Below, piece after piece: positions 1 through 6,633 of a stretch of DNA of 6,633 nucleotides. Under the pieces are notes generated by a model. That model was not told where the DNA came from. It worked only from the letters and a program-made list of their open reading frames with translations, and did not search any database. A program made the translations under genes and the position numbers. Within the stretch, counting starts at the first letter, position 1. Each line of letters begins with the position of its first letter. This DNA comes from a bacterium (GTDB taxonomy: Bacteria; Zhuqueibacterota; Zhuqueibacteria; Thermofontimicrobiales; Thermofontimicrobiaceae): the NCBI GenBank assembly GCA_011046315.1, contig DSAU01000491.1:1-6633 (forward strand), in the 5' to 3' direction.

Positions 1-61
1 ATTTAATTAAAATAAGTTATCGTAATTTGAAAAATGTGGGATGAGAAGCTGATCTGCATCT

Positions 62-2689
62 ATGGAAACACTGGAGCAAATAATTAACGAAAAAATTCTC
101 CCGCTGGTGCATAAACCCGGAAGATATGTCGGAAATGAAATTCATGTAATTCGAAAAGACTGGTCAGAAGTTGAGGTAACTTTTGCGCTGGGGTTTCCTG
201 ATTTATACGAAATCGGCATGTCCCACATCGGTTTTGAGATTTTATATCATGTTTTAAACGCGCTTCCATACGTTGCCGCAGAACGCGTTTATGCACCTGC
301 CGATGATATGGAGCAGCGACTTCGTGAAAAACGACTGCCGTTATTTTCTTTGGAATCCAAAAAAGCGCTAAAAGATTTCGACTTGCTGGGTTTTACTCTT
401 CAATATGAATTGCATTACAGCAATATTTTGAATATGCTGGATTTGGGGGGAATACCAATTTTTGCAAAGGATCGTCGGGATACGACTCCGTTAGTATTGG
501 CAGGAGGACCCTGCGCATTTAATCCGGAGCCGCTGGCTGATTTTTTCGATGCGTTTGTGATTGGCGATGGCGAGGAGGTCGTAGTCGAGATCGTTCAGCT
601 TTTCAAATCGATTAAAAAAGATGCTGGTACCCGGCAGGAAGCGCTGCAACAATTGTCGGAAATTTCCGGCGTGTATGTTCCGGCGTTTTATCGTCCGGAT
701 TATGATGGGGCGAAATTTGTCAGCTTAACTCCTGCTGCTCAGTTCGGCGCTCCGGCCAAAATCAAAACGCGCACTATTGAGCGATTGGATTCGAAAAATT
801 ATCCATTGAAGCCTTTGGTTCCGCTGATCGAGACCACCCATGATCGCTATTCAGTTGAAATTATGCGCGGCTGCACCCAGGGTTGCCGATTTTGCAACGC
901 CGGTTTTATTTATCGCCCGGTTCGTGAGCGGTCTGTTAATGATCTGATGAAACATATCGATGCTGTCATCCAAAATACCGGATATGATGAAATTTCGTTG
1001 GCGTCGCTTTCAACTTCAGATTACATGCAACTACCGACACTCATGAATCTGCTGTCGCGCAAATTTGAATCGCAAATGGTAAATGTCTCTTTTCCGTCAT
1101 TGCGCACCGAAACTTTTACCGTTGAAATGGCAAGATATGCGCGAAAAGTTCGTAAATCCGGTATCACCCTGGCGCCGGAGGCGGGTTCAAAAAGGCTGCG
1201 CCAGGCGATAAACAAAACCAATACCAATGAAGATCTGTTACGAGCTGTTAACATCGCCTTTTCAGAGGGTTGGAACCTGGTTAAGCTCTATTTTATGATC
1301 GGGCTGCCCGGCGAAACCCGGGATGACCTTGAGGGAATCATTGAATTGGTGCGACAGGTCAAAGCGATCGCCAAAAAAAAGGGGGGGAAATCCATTAATA
1401 TTTCGGTTTCTCCGTTCTGCCCGAAAGCGGGCACGCCCTTTCAGTGGGTTGCCCAAAATTCGATTCAGGAGATGCAAGAGAAAATTTTTTATCTAAAGGA
1501 TCAGTTGACTCATCCGATTTATAAGTTCAGTTGGCGCGATCCTGAAGTGTCATATTTAGAAGGAATAATGGCGCGAGGTGATCGAAACTTAGCTTCAGTG
1601 ATTTATCTTGCCTGGAAAAACGGAGCCAGATTTGACGCCTGGTCGGATCAGTTTCAATTTGAGCTTTGGATGAAGGCATTTGCGGACGCGCAGGTTGAAC
1701 CGGATTTTTACACACGAGAGCTGGATCCTGACGAAAATTTACCATGGGATCACATCGATAAAGGAGTGACAAAAAGTTATTTGAAAAAAGAACATGAAAA
1801 ATCGTTGGAATGTCTTTCGACTCCAGATTGTCGGCAATCGGTTTGTCATGGCTGCGGAATGGTACAACATCCTGAATGTCAAAAAATAATCAATTCAGCT
1901 GCCCGGTCAGCGGTAGCGCAGCATTCAAATAACAAACCGGTAAAAGAGGCTAATTCGGACAGTTTGCATTACGGAAGGGGTCTGAAGCGCGTGAAAAGCA
2001 CCGCGGAGCCGACAGCGCGTTCGGTACGGTTGAGATATCAGAAAGGTGATCAACTCCGGTTTACTTCGCATCTGGATTTGGGAAAAATTTTTGAACGTAG
2101 TTTCAGAAAAGCCGGCATAAAACTGGTGTATTCGCAGGGCTTTAATCCACACCCCAAAATTGCCTACAATCCGCCGTTGGCTATGGGGCAGACCAGCGAG
2201 GCGGAATATCTGGACGTTCAGTATTTCCAGGAGCGTGGCACAGATTTGATTTCTTGTTTAAACAGAGCCTTACCAAACGGTCTGAGGATTTTAACAGTGA
2301 AACCGTTGATTGGCAAGCAGCCCTCTTTGTCTTCAATTATTAATCGAGCCGAATACGACATACGGCTTTCAACAAATTTCGAGCGATCTGAGCTTGAGCA
2401 GAAAATCAGGGAGTTTATGAATCGCGAAGAAATCATTGTGGAACGTACTCGGGCAACCGGAACGCAACCGGTGGATATTCGGCCTTATGTTGAAAAGATT
2501 GCCGTCAATGAATCGAATGGAGCGTTGCTGTTGTCTTTGAACTTTGACCAGGGGAAAATCGCACGGGTTCAGGAGGTGCTGAGTCAATTTTTGGGTTTGC
2601 CCGATGATGAAATCGCGTTATGTCGGGTTCACCGAAAATCATTAATCGTCCAGGGCGATCAAAAAGCTGTGACGCCGCTGGATATTTAA
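62..2689 (+). CDS. Radical SAM protein (TIGR03960 type) fused to a DUF2344/TIGR03936 domain
   Basis: This 875-residue protein appears to be two family members joined. The N-terminal part (about residues 1-230) resembles a B12-binding-like domain: it has the GFPDLYEIGMSH segment and a GGP...NPEPLADFFDAFVIGDGEE segment near 148-172, but I see no classical DxHxxG cobalamin motif. The radical SAM core follows, with CxxxCxxC at C271, C275 and C278 to hold the 4Fe-4S cluster, then LAPEAGSKR (from 370) and GLPGET (414-419). A cysteine cluster (C584, C590, C595, C598, C606) closes the first half and could bind a second metal centre. After a poorly conserved-looking linker, DUF2344 runs from about 655 to the end (RFTSHLDLGKIFERSFRKAG, QGFNPHPK). 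The two halves are known either as adjacent genes or as a fusion, and the reaction is not established. ATG 62 fits the family N-terminus, although no strong Shine-Dalgarno site precedes it. The next gene, rng, starts 35 bases downstream, suggesting an operon. Family call is confident; function is unknown. Confidence 0.9.
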   Translation: METLEQIINEKILPLVHKPGRYVGNEIHVIRKDWSEVEVTFALGFPDLYEIGMSHIGFEILYHVLNALPYVAAERVYAPADDMEQRLREKRLPLFSLESKKALKDFDLLGFTLQYELHYSNILNMLDLGGIPIFAKDRRDTTPLVLAGGPCAFNPEPLADFFDAFVIGDGEEVVVEIVQLFKSIKKDAGTRQEALQQLSEISGVYVPAFYRPDYDGAKFVSLTPAAQFGAPAKIKTRTIERLDSKNYPLKPLVPLIETTHDRYSVEIMRGCTQGCRFCNAGFIYRPVRERSVNDLMKHIDAVIQNTGYDEISLASLSTSDYMQLPTLMNLLSRKFESQMVNVSFPSLRTETFTVEMARYARKVRKSGITLAPEAGSKRLRQAINKTNTNEDLLRAVNIAFSEGWNLVKLYFMIGLPGETRDDLEGIIELVRQVKAIAKKKGGKSINISVSPFCPKAGTPFQWVAQNSIQEMQEKIFYLKDQLTHPIYKFSWRDPEVSYLEGIMARGDRNLASVIYLAWKNGARFDAWSDQFQFELWMKAFADAQVEPDFYTRELDPDENLPWDHIDKGVTKSYLKKEHEKSLECLSTPDCRQSVCHGCGMVQHPECQKIINSAARSAVAQHSNNKPVKEANSDSLHYGRGLKRVKSTAEPTARSVRLRYQKGDQLRFTSHLDLGKIFERSFRKAGIKLVYSQGFNPHPKIAYNPPLAMGQTSEAEYLDVQYFQERGTDLISCLNRALPNGLRILTVKPLIGKQPSLSSIINRAEYDIRLSTNFERSELEQKIREFMNREEIIVERTRATGTQPVDIRPYVEKIAVNESNGALLLSLNFDQGKIARVQEVLSQFLGLPDDEIALCRVHRKSLIVQGDQKAVTPLDI

Positions 2690-2724
2690 CCAAAAATTAA
2701 ATATTAAAATTGTGACAGGGAAAT

Positions 2725-4242
2725 ATGAAAAAAGAGATAATTATTAATGCAGCGATTGGAGAAATCCGAATTGCAATTCTGGAAGACGAAAAATTAGCAG
2801 AACTGTTCGTTGAAAAACCGGATAGCGAAAGAATGGTGGGCGATATATATTTGGGTAAAGTAGTGAATGTCGTCAAAGGTATGCGAGCTGCTTTCGTGAA
2901 TATTGGACATAAGCAGGATGCATTTTTGCATTTTTCAGATATCGGAGAATCTTTTTCAACCGTCAGTGCGATGGTTGATTTGGATGAAGAGGATCAAAGT
3001 TATCAGACGTTGGCGCCGGATGAGCTTAAAGTTAAACAAAATATTTTGGTTCAAATTATCAAAGAGCCGATTAGCACCAAAGGTCCGCGGCTAACCACAC
3101 AAATTTCTATTCCCGGCAGGTTTTTGGTGCTGGTGCCCAATTCAAAAATCGTGGGTGTTTCAAAAAAAATTGACAGCTTGAAGGAACGGAAACGACTTCG
3201 AAAAATCGGAAAGGAGATTTGTCCCGAAGGATTTGGTCTGATCATCAGAACAGTCGCCGAAGGCAGAGACTCCATGGTGCTGAAATCCGATATCGAAGCC
3301 CTAAAAAAGGAGTGGAAAAAGCTTGAAAACAAAATTCGCAACAGCAAGTCACCGGCGCTGGTTTACAAAGACATGAGCATGATGTCCAGTGTCATTCGGG
3401 ATTTGTTTACTTCAGATGTGGAACGGCTGGTGGTCGATTCGCGAAAGCTATATCGAAAAATCGCCTCGTATCTCAATGGCGTCAGTCAGGGGATGGGCGG
3501 GTTGGTAGAATTTTATGACCGACGTGAACCGATTTTTGATTACTACGGTATTGAAACCGACATTGAGAAAAGTCTGTCGCGAAAAGTTTTACTGAAAAGT
3601 GGCGGATCAATCATATTTGACCAGACTGAGGCGTTGGTGGCAATCGATGTCAATAGCGGCAAATATATCGGTCATAAAGACCATGAACAGAATTCGCTCA
3701 AAATCAATCTGGAGGCATCGAGAGAGATCGCTCGGCAGTTGCGTTTGCGAGACCTCGGTGGTATTATCGTGATCGATTTTATCGATATGCGGGATGAGCG
3801 CAATAAAAAACGTCTCCATGATGAACTGGAGAATGAGTTAAAAAAAGATCGAGCTCAGGCGAATATCACCCCGATTAGCGAATTTGGCTTGATCGAAATG
3901 ACCCGTGAGCGGATTCGGCCGGGTTTGATATATTCATTGAGCGAAACCTGTCCCATCTGCGGAGGGCTGGGACGTATTACTTCTAAAAGCACCACATTAA
4001 ATGAAATTGAACGTTGGATTAAACGGTTTCGTAGCCATTCCAATGAACGAAGGATTAAAATAATTACCCATCCGGAAATCAAATCGTACCTCAGTGAAGG
4101 TCTGCGCAGTCCTATCCGGCGGATAATGTGGAAATATTTTATCAAGATAGAATTGGTTGCCGATCCCAATATGGAGATCGATGAGGTCCGATATTTCTCG
4201 AAAAAGAAAAATATCGACATCACCGATAAATTTAAATCTTGA
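2725..4242 (+). CDS. rng: Ribonuclease G (RNase E/G family)
   Basis: This is an endoribonuclease that cuts single-stranded RNA in rRNA maturation and mRNA decay, expected in the cytoplasm. At 505 residues it matches RNase G (about 490) and lacks the long C-terminal degradosome scaffold of RNase E. An S1 RNA-binding domain spans about 37-127 (GDIYLGKVVNVVKGMRAAFV), interrupted by a short acidic segment at 81-103. R175-T176 in GLIIRT match the 5'-monophosphate sensor pair of RNase E. The catalytic magnesium ligands are visible as D308 in AIDVNS and D354 in FIDM, with N310 nearby. The zinc-link motif is CPIC at C409 and C412, where two subunits would share a zinc ion. ATG 2725 has a short purine-rich AGGGA just upstream (2717-2721), a rather close and weak site. 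The gene probably shares a transcript with the radical SAM gene before it. Its TGA stop lies inside the -35 box of the rplU promoter. Confidence 0.95.
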   Translation: MKKEIIINAAIGEIRIAILEDEKLAELFVEKPDSERMVGDIYLGKVVNVVKGMRAAFVNIGHKQDAFLHFSDIGESFSTVSAMVDLDEEDQSYQTLAPDELKVKQNILVQIIKEPISTKGPRLTTQISIPGRFLVLVPNSKIVGVSKKIDSLKERKRLRKIGKEICPEGFGLIIRTVAEGRDSMVLKSDIEALKKEWKKLENKIRNSKSPALVYKDMSMMSSVIRDLFTSDVERLVVDSRKLYRKIASYLNGVSQGMGGLVEFYDRREPIFDYYGIETDIEKSLSRKVLLKSGGSIIFDQTEALVAIDVNSGKYIGHKDHEQNSLKINLEASREIARQLRLRDLGGIIVIDFIDMRDERNKKRLHDELENELKKDRAQANITPISEFGLIEMTRERIRPGLIYSLSETCPICGGLGRITSKSTTLNEIERWIKRFRSHSNERRIKIITHPEIKSYLSEGLRSPIRRIMWKYFIKIELVADPNMEIDEVRYFSKKKNIDITDKFKS

Positions 4243-4267
4243 CTTAAACGATAAAAATTATTATATT
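4239..4267 (+). promoter_or_regulatory. Sigma-70-type promoter for rplU-rpmA
   Basis: The -35 box TTGACT (4239-4244) and -10 box TATATT (4262-4267) each match the consensus at five of six positions and are separated by exactly 17 bases. The -35 box contains the TGA stop codon of rng. Transcription would start near 4274-4275, leaving a leader of roughly 67 bases before the L21 start codon. This would let the two ribosomal proteins be expressed at a higher level than the upstream genes. Inferred from sequence only. Confidence 0.6.
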
Positions 4268-4326
4268 AAAAATCTAAAAATTACCAGGCGACTTGATATT
4301 TTAAGCAGGTTAAAAAATAGAATTTT

Positions 4327-4333
4327 TTGGAGG
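4327..4333 (+). promoter_or_regulatory. Ribosome binding site that sets the rplU start
   Basis: TTGGAGG lies 8 bases before ATG 4342. An in-frame TTG at 4327 would give a protein five residues longer, but it is part of the ribosome binding site itself. The downstream ATG also gives the standard L21 N-terminus MYAIVELGGQQ, so it is the real start. Confidence 0.85.
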
Positions 4334-4341
4334 CAAACTCG

Positions 4342-4656
4342 ATGTACGCAATTGTTGAGCTCGGTGGGCAACAGTTTAAAATCACCAAGGATGATGTGAT
4401 TTTAGCGCCAAAATTATCTGAAAGCGCAGGAAGCCAGATTGAAATTGAAAAAGTGTTGTTAGCTGCTGATGGTAAAGATGTGCAGGTGGGTTCTCCCACA
4501 ATAAAGGGCGCAAAAGTAACAGCAACTGTTATTCAGGATGAACGCGGTAAAAAGGTCATCGTTTTTAAAAAAAAGCGAAGAAAGGGTTACAAAGTAAAGC
4601 GCGGTCACAAACAAGAGTACACACGAATTAAAATTGAAGATATTGTATTACAATAA
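4342..4656 (+). CDS. rplU: 50S ribosomal protein L21
   Basis: L21 is a component of the large ribosomal subunit that binds 23S rRNA. The 104-residue length is the family's usual size. The N-terminus MYAIVELGGQQFKI is the family signature, and the basic RNA-binding stretch FKKKRRKGYKVKRGHKQEYT at 75-94 matches the conserved C-terminal motif. The start at 4342 is chosen because a GGAGG site is well spaced before it. The gene lies 99 bases after rng, behind its own likely promoter, and 23 bases before rpmA, so the two ribosomal genes probably form one transcript. No prp (ysxB) gene lies between them. Confidence 0.98.
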   Translation: MYAIVELGGQQFKITKDDVILAPKLSESAGSQIEIEKVLLAADGKDVQVGSPTIKGAKVTATVIQDERGKKVIVFKKKRRKGYKVKRGHKQEYTRIKIEDIVLQ

Positions 4657-4665
4657 ATTGATGTT

Positions 4666-4674
4666 GGAGGTGAT
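4666..4674 (+). promoter_or_regulatory. Near-perfect Shine-Dalgarno site for rpmA
   Basis: GGAGGTGAT is a nine-base complement to the 3' end of 16S rRNA, ending five bases before ATG 4680. It is the longest Shine-Dalgarno match I saw in the window, and it fits strong translation of a ribosomal protein from an independently initiating site. Confidence 0.85.
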
Positions 4675-4679
4675 AAATT

Positions 4680-4934
4680 ATGGCACATAAAAAGGGTGTC
4701 GGAAGTTCGAAGAACGGACGTGATAGCAACGCCCAAATGCGTGGCGTGAAACGATTTGGCGGACAGAAAGTAACCGCAGGCAGTATTTTAGTCCGGCAAT
4801 GTGGCACTAAGATTCATCCCGGCAATAATGTCGGCATGGGCGGCGATTATACCTTATTTGCAAAAATTGATGGTGTGGTAAAGTACACGACGCGAAGCAG
4901 ATCCAAGAAAGTTGTTCATATCATTACTGCGTAG
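4680..4934 (+). CDS. rpmA: 50S ribosomal protein L27
   Basis: L27 is a large-subunit protein whose flexible N-terminus reaches towards the peptidyl transferase centre. The 84-residue length is normal. The sequence shows MAHKKGVGSSKNGRDS at the start, then GVKRFGGQKVTAGSILVRQ and the GGDYTLFAKIDGVVKY core. The protein starts directly at MAHKK, without the N-terminal leader that Firmicutes L27 carries and that the Prp protease removes; this agrees with the lack of a prp gene next door. rplU lies 23 bases upstream. obgE, a frequent downstream neighbour, is absent, and I see no clear intrinsic terminator after the stop. Confidence 0.98.
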   Translation: MAHKKGVGSSKNGRDSNAQMRGVKRFGGQKVTAGSILVRQCGTKIHPGNNVGMGGDYTLFAKIDGVVKYTTRSRSKKVVHIITA

Positions 4935-5005
4935 TTGTACAGCAATATTATCAAAATATGAGAATAATCAGTCACCCATGATAGCAGGAAGAGAATCAGA
5001 GCTGG

Positions 5006-5034
5006 ATATCGATCAAGCAGGATGAGTTCGATAT
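5006..5034 (+). other. Weak hairpin in the rpmA-mdh spacer
   Basis: ATATCGA (5006-5012) and TCGATAT (5028-5034) are exact reverse complements across a 15-base loop. No T-run follows, so this is not a standard intrinsic terminator. A smaller inverted repeat, ACAAT-A-ATTGT, lies at 5043-5053. The rest of the 4935-5123 spacer is AT-rich and holds no convincing gene; a TATAGA near 5077 has no acceptable -35 box. One or both repeats could be regulatory for mdh, or chance in AT-rich DNA. Confidence 0.25.
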
Positions 5035-5111
5035 TGATAAAAACAATAATTGTCCTAAACGAATTCATTTTTTGAGTATAGATAAATAATAATTAGCCAC
5101 TAAACCCAATG

Positions 5112-5117
5112 AAGGAG
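5112..5117 (+). promoter_or_regulatory. Ribosome binding site that sets the mdh start
   Basis: AAGGAG ends six bases before ATG 5124. An earlier in-frame ATG at 5109 overlaps this site and has no Shine-Dalgarno of its own, so the protein should begin MARKKIALIGGG rather than MKEIRMARKK. Confidence 0.85.
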
Positions 5118-5123
5118 ATTCGC

Positions 5124-6059
5124 ATGGCAAGAAAAAAAATTGCTTTGATCGGTGGAGGACAAATCGGTGGTATCCTGGCGCTGCTTATTGCGCAAAAAGA
5201 ATTGGGCGACGCTGTAATGCTTGAAATCCCCGAAAAAGAGGGCATGGCAAAGGGGAAAACGCTTGATATTTTTGAAGGCACACCTCTGATGGGAGTGGAT
5301 TGTAACTTATCCGGAACAAGCGACTATCAGGATATAAAAGGTTCTGATGTTGTTATTGTCACTGCTGGCTTGCCCAGAAAGCCGGGAATGTCGCGGGAGG
5401 ATCTGCTCGATGTTAATCTTAAAATCATGAAAAACGTTGCTGAAAACGTGAAAAAATATTGCCCGGATGCCTTCTGTATCGTTCTGACAAATCCGCTCGA
5501 TGCTATGGTCTATTCTTTCAAAAAAATATCCGGTTTTCCCAAGAATCGGGTTGTCGGCATGGCAGGCATATTGGATACCGGACGCTATCAATCTTTTATC
5601 GCATTAGAGCTGGGTATTTCAACTGAAGATGTTGCCGCAACTGTTCTGGGCGGGCATGGGCCGACGATGGTACCGCTGCCCAGGTTGACAACTGTCGGCG
5701 GCATTCCGCTGACCGAATTGTTACCGCAAGATAAAATTGATGCAATAGTGGACCGAACTCGCAAGGCTGGCACTGAAATTGTCGGATTACTGGGCAATGG
5801 CTCGGCGTTCTTCAGCCCGGCAATTAGCGCTATCGAGATGGCCGAATCTTATATCAAAGATAAGAAGCGAATTTTAGCTTGTGCAGCGTTGTTGGAAGGA
5901 GAGTATGGCATTAAGGGCTATTATATCGGTGTTCCGGTGGTTATTGGCGCCGGGGGAGTTGAGAAAGTGTTGGAAATCAAGCTCAACGATGATGAAAAAG
6001 CGATGTTGATGAATTCGCTTGAAGCAGTGAAAAAAGCTGTTGCGGAAACAAAATTATAA
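5124..6059 (+). CDS. mdh: Malate dehydrogenase, lactate-dehydrogenase-like type
   Basis: This enzyme interconverts malate and oxaloacetate with NAD in the TCA cycle, in the cytoplasm. The 311-residue length fits the family. The Rossmann motif GGGQIGG is at 10-16, and an acidic residue, E34, ends the second strand where NAD-preferring enzymes have Asp or Glu. GLPRKPGMSR (82-91) carries R85, the residue that separates malate from lactate dehydrogenases (Gln in the latter), and R91. N123 is in TNPLD. D151 and R154 in LDTGRYQSF, with H178 in GGHG, form the catalytic relay and substrate clamp. The residue after GGHG is P180, where many relatives have Asp. The C-terminal GVPVVIGAGGVEKVLE is typical. 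The start at 5124 is set by AAGGAG. The gene stands 189 bases after rpmA and is followed by a strong terminator, so it may be its own unit or receive read-through from rpmA. Confidence 0.95.
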   Translation: MARKKIALIGGGQIGGILALLIAQKELGDAVMLEIPEKEGMAKGKTLDIFEGTPLMGVDCNLSGTSDYQDIKGSDVVIVTAGLPRKPGMSREDLLDVNLKIMKNVAENVKKYCPDAFCIVLTNPLDAMVYSFKKISGFPKNRVVGMAGILDTGRYQSFIALELGISTEDVAATVLGGHGPTMVPLPRLTTVGGIPLTELLPQDKIDAIVDRTRKAGTEIVGLLGNGSAFFSPAISAIEMAESYIKDKKRILACAALLEGEYGIKGYYIGVPVVIGAGGVEKVLEIKLNDDEKAMLMNSLEAVKKAVAETKL

Positions 6060-6089
6060 TCTGTCGATGTTAATATCAGTTTTATTGAT

Positions 6090-6121
6090 GAAACCGAGGA
6101 ATCTTTTCTCGGTTTCTTTTT
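6090..6121 (+). terminator. Intrinsic terminator after mdh
   Basis: GAAACCGAG (6090-6098) pairs exactly with CTCGGTTTC (6108-6116). The stem can gain a G-U and an A-U pair inward, leaving a five-base loop. A run of five T follows at 6117-6121. There is no matching A-run on the left side, so it works for the plus strand only. It separates mdh from the peptidase gene. Confidence 0.9.
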
Positions 6122-6197
6122 ATAAAGCACATTGACTGGTCTGGGAAATTTCAGGCTCAATAGTATCATCTTTGAAGATCGAAAAGCGGAGTTTGAA

Positions 6198-6633
6198 ATG
6201 TCAATTGTGAAGGAAAAAATTCGTCAGGCAATCGAAATTTTAAAAGAGAAAAACATCGATCTCTGGTTAATTTTTGTCAGAGAAAGCCACACTTTAACCG
6301 ATCCCAGTCTGCCACTCATTTTGGATGCAAGTTGCACCTGGCAATCCGCTTTTTTAATTTCAGCAACGGGAAAGACTGTCGCCATCGTCGGTAATCTTGA
6401 TTCTGCCGCAATTAAAGATATTGGCGCTTACGATCATGTCATTTCCTATAAAACATCGATACGGGAAGAGCTGATTCGCGAAATTACTGCAATGAATCCA
6501 GCTAATATCGCTTTAAATTTTTCGTGCAATGATCACATGTCTGACGGATTAACTCATGGCATGTTTTTGCTGCTGAATGATTACCTTTCGCAAACGCCCT
6601 TTATTGAAAGAATTGTCTCAGCCCAGGAGATTG
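6198..6633 (+). CDS. M24-family metallopeptidase (Xaa-Pro aminopeptidase-like), N-terminal part
   Basis: The reading frame is open from ATG 6198 to the window edge, giving 145 codons with no stop, so the gene is cut by the window. GGAG at 6188-6191 sits six bases before the start. The visible part resembles the creatinase-type N-terminal domain of aminopeptidase P relatives: an opening helix (MSIVKEKIRQAIEILKEKNI), then DLWLIFVRESHTLTDPSLPL, TWQSAFLISATGKTVAIVG and NIALNFSCNDHMSDGLTHGM. The catalytic pita-bread domain and its five metal ligands would lie beyond the edge, so activity cannot be judged. M24 members include Xaa-Pro aminopeptidases and prolidases, and also non-peptidase relatives such as creatinase. 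No signal peptide is visible, so it is probably cytoplasmic. It follows the mdh terminator by about 77 bases and should have its own promoter, which I could not place with confidence. Confidence 0.75.
   Translation, partial: MSIVKEKIRQAIEILKEKNIDLWLIFVRESHTLTDPSLPLILDASCTWQSAFLISATGKTVAIVGNLDSAAIKDIGAYDHVISYKTSIREELIREITAMNPANIALNFSCNDHMSDGLTHGMFLLLNDYLSQTPFIERIVSAQEI

Noticed and set aside
1..61. Promoter for the radical SAM gene, with TAAAAT at 8-13 as a -10 candidate
   Set aside because: Its -35 box would lie outside the window, and TTGAAA at 27-32 has no acceptable -10 box downstream, so no promoter can be supported.
3855..4223. 122-codon minus-strand open frame opposite rng
   Set aside because: It lies wholly inside the well-supported rng gene, contains no recognisable motif, and has the composition of an antisense shadow.
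4567..4574. Run of eight A in rplU as a frameshift site
   Set aside because: It encodes the conserved lysine-rich RNA-binding stretch of L21, and the frame is intact to a normal C-terminus.
4978..5078. Two tiny overlapping reading frames (15 and 17 codons) joined by ATGA in the rpmA-mdh spacer
   Set aside because: Neither has a convincing ribosome binding site, both are very short, and such frames are expected by chance in a spacer of this size.
6132..6169. Possible promoter TTGACT (6132-6137) with TATCAT (6164-6169) before the M24 gene
   Set aside because: Both boxes look good alone, but the spacer is 26 bases, too long for a sigma-70 promoter, and no better pairing was found.

Overview
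The window is a dense, entirely plus-strand stretch of bacterial chromosome, moderately AT-rich by eye. It holds five complete protein genes and the start of a sixth. I saw no mobile elements, CRISPR repeats, tRNA or rRNA. The lineage cannot be fixed by reading alone. The genes are ordinary bacterial core genes with good Shine-Dalgarno sites, and the malate dehydrogenase is of the tetrameric, lactate-dehydrogenase-like type. My tentative guess is a bacterium outside Proteobacteria and Firmicutes, perhaps an FCB-group or Calditrichota/KSB1-like lineage, held with low confidence.

Layout. Positions 1-61 are an AT-rich upstream region with no clear promoter. Positions 62-2689 encode a long fusion: a radical SAM enzyme with a B12-binding-like N-terminus (TIGR03960 type) joined to a C-terminal DUF2344/TIGR03936 domain. 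After 35 bases comes an RNase E/G family endoribonuclease of RNase G size (2725-4242). A well-formed sigma-70-type promoter starts on the stop codon of that gene and should drive rplU (L21, 4342-4656) and rpmA (L27, 4680-4934), which are 23 bases apart. A 189-base spacer (4935-5123) with only weak inverted repeats leads to mdh (5124-6059), closed by a strong intrinsic terminator (6090-6121). The last gene (6198 to the window edge) is the N-terminal part of an M24-family (Xaa-Pro aminopeptidase-like) protein.

How the genes fit together. The order radical SAM/DUF2344 - rng - rplU - rpmA is a recurring bacterial neighbourhood centred on RNA processing and the large ribosomal subunit. The radical SAM fusion is its uncharacterised member. 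L27 begins directly with MAHKK, without the cleaved leader found in Firmicutes, and no Prp (YsxB) protease gene lies between rplU and rpmA, so the two absences agree. obgE, which often follows rpmA, is not here; mdh (central carbon metabolism) takes its place. I see no clearly new system. The points most worth a second look are the radical SAM fusion, its A8G7 slippery-looking run, the promoter/leader arrangement before rplU, and a Pro after the catalytic His of the malate dehydrogenase.
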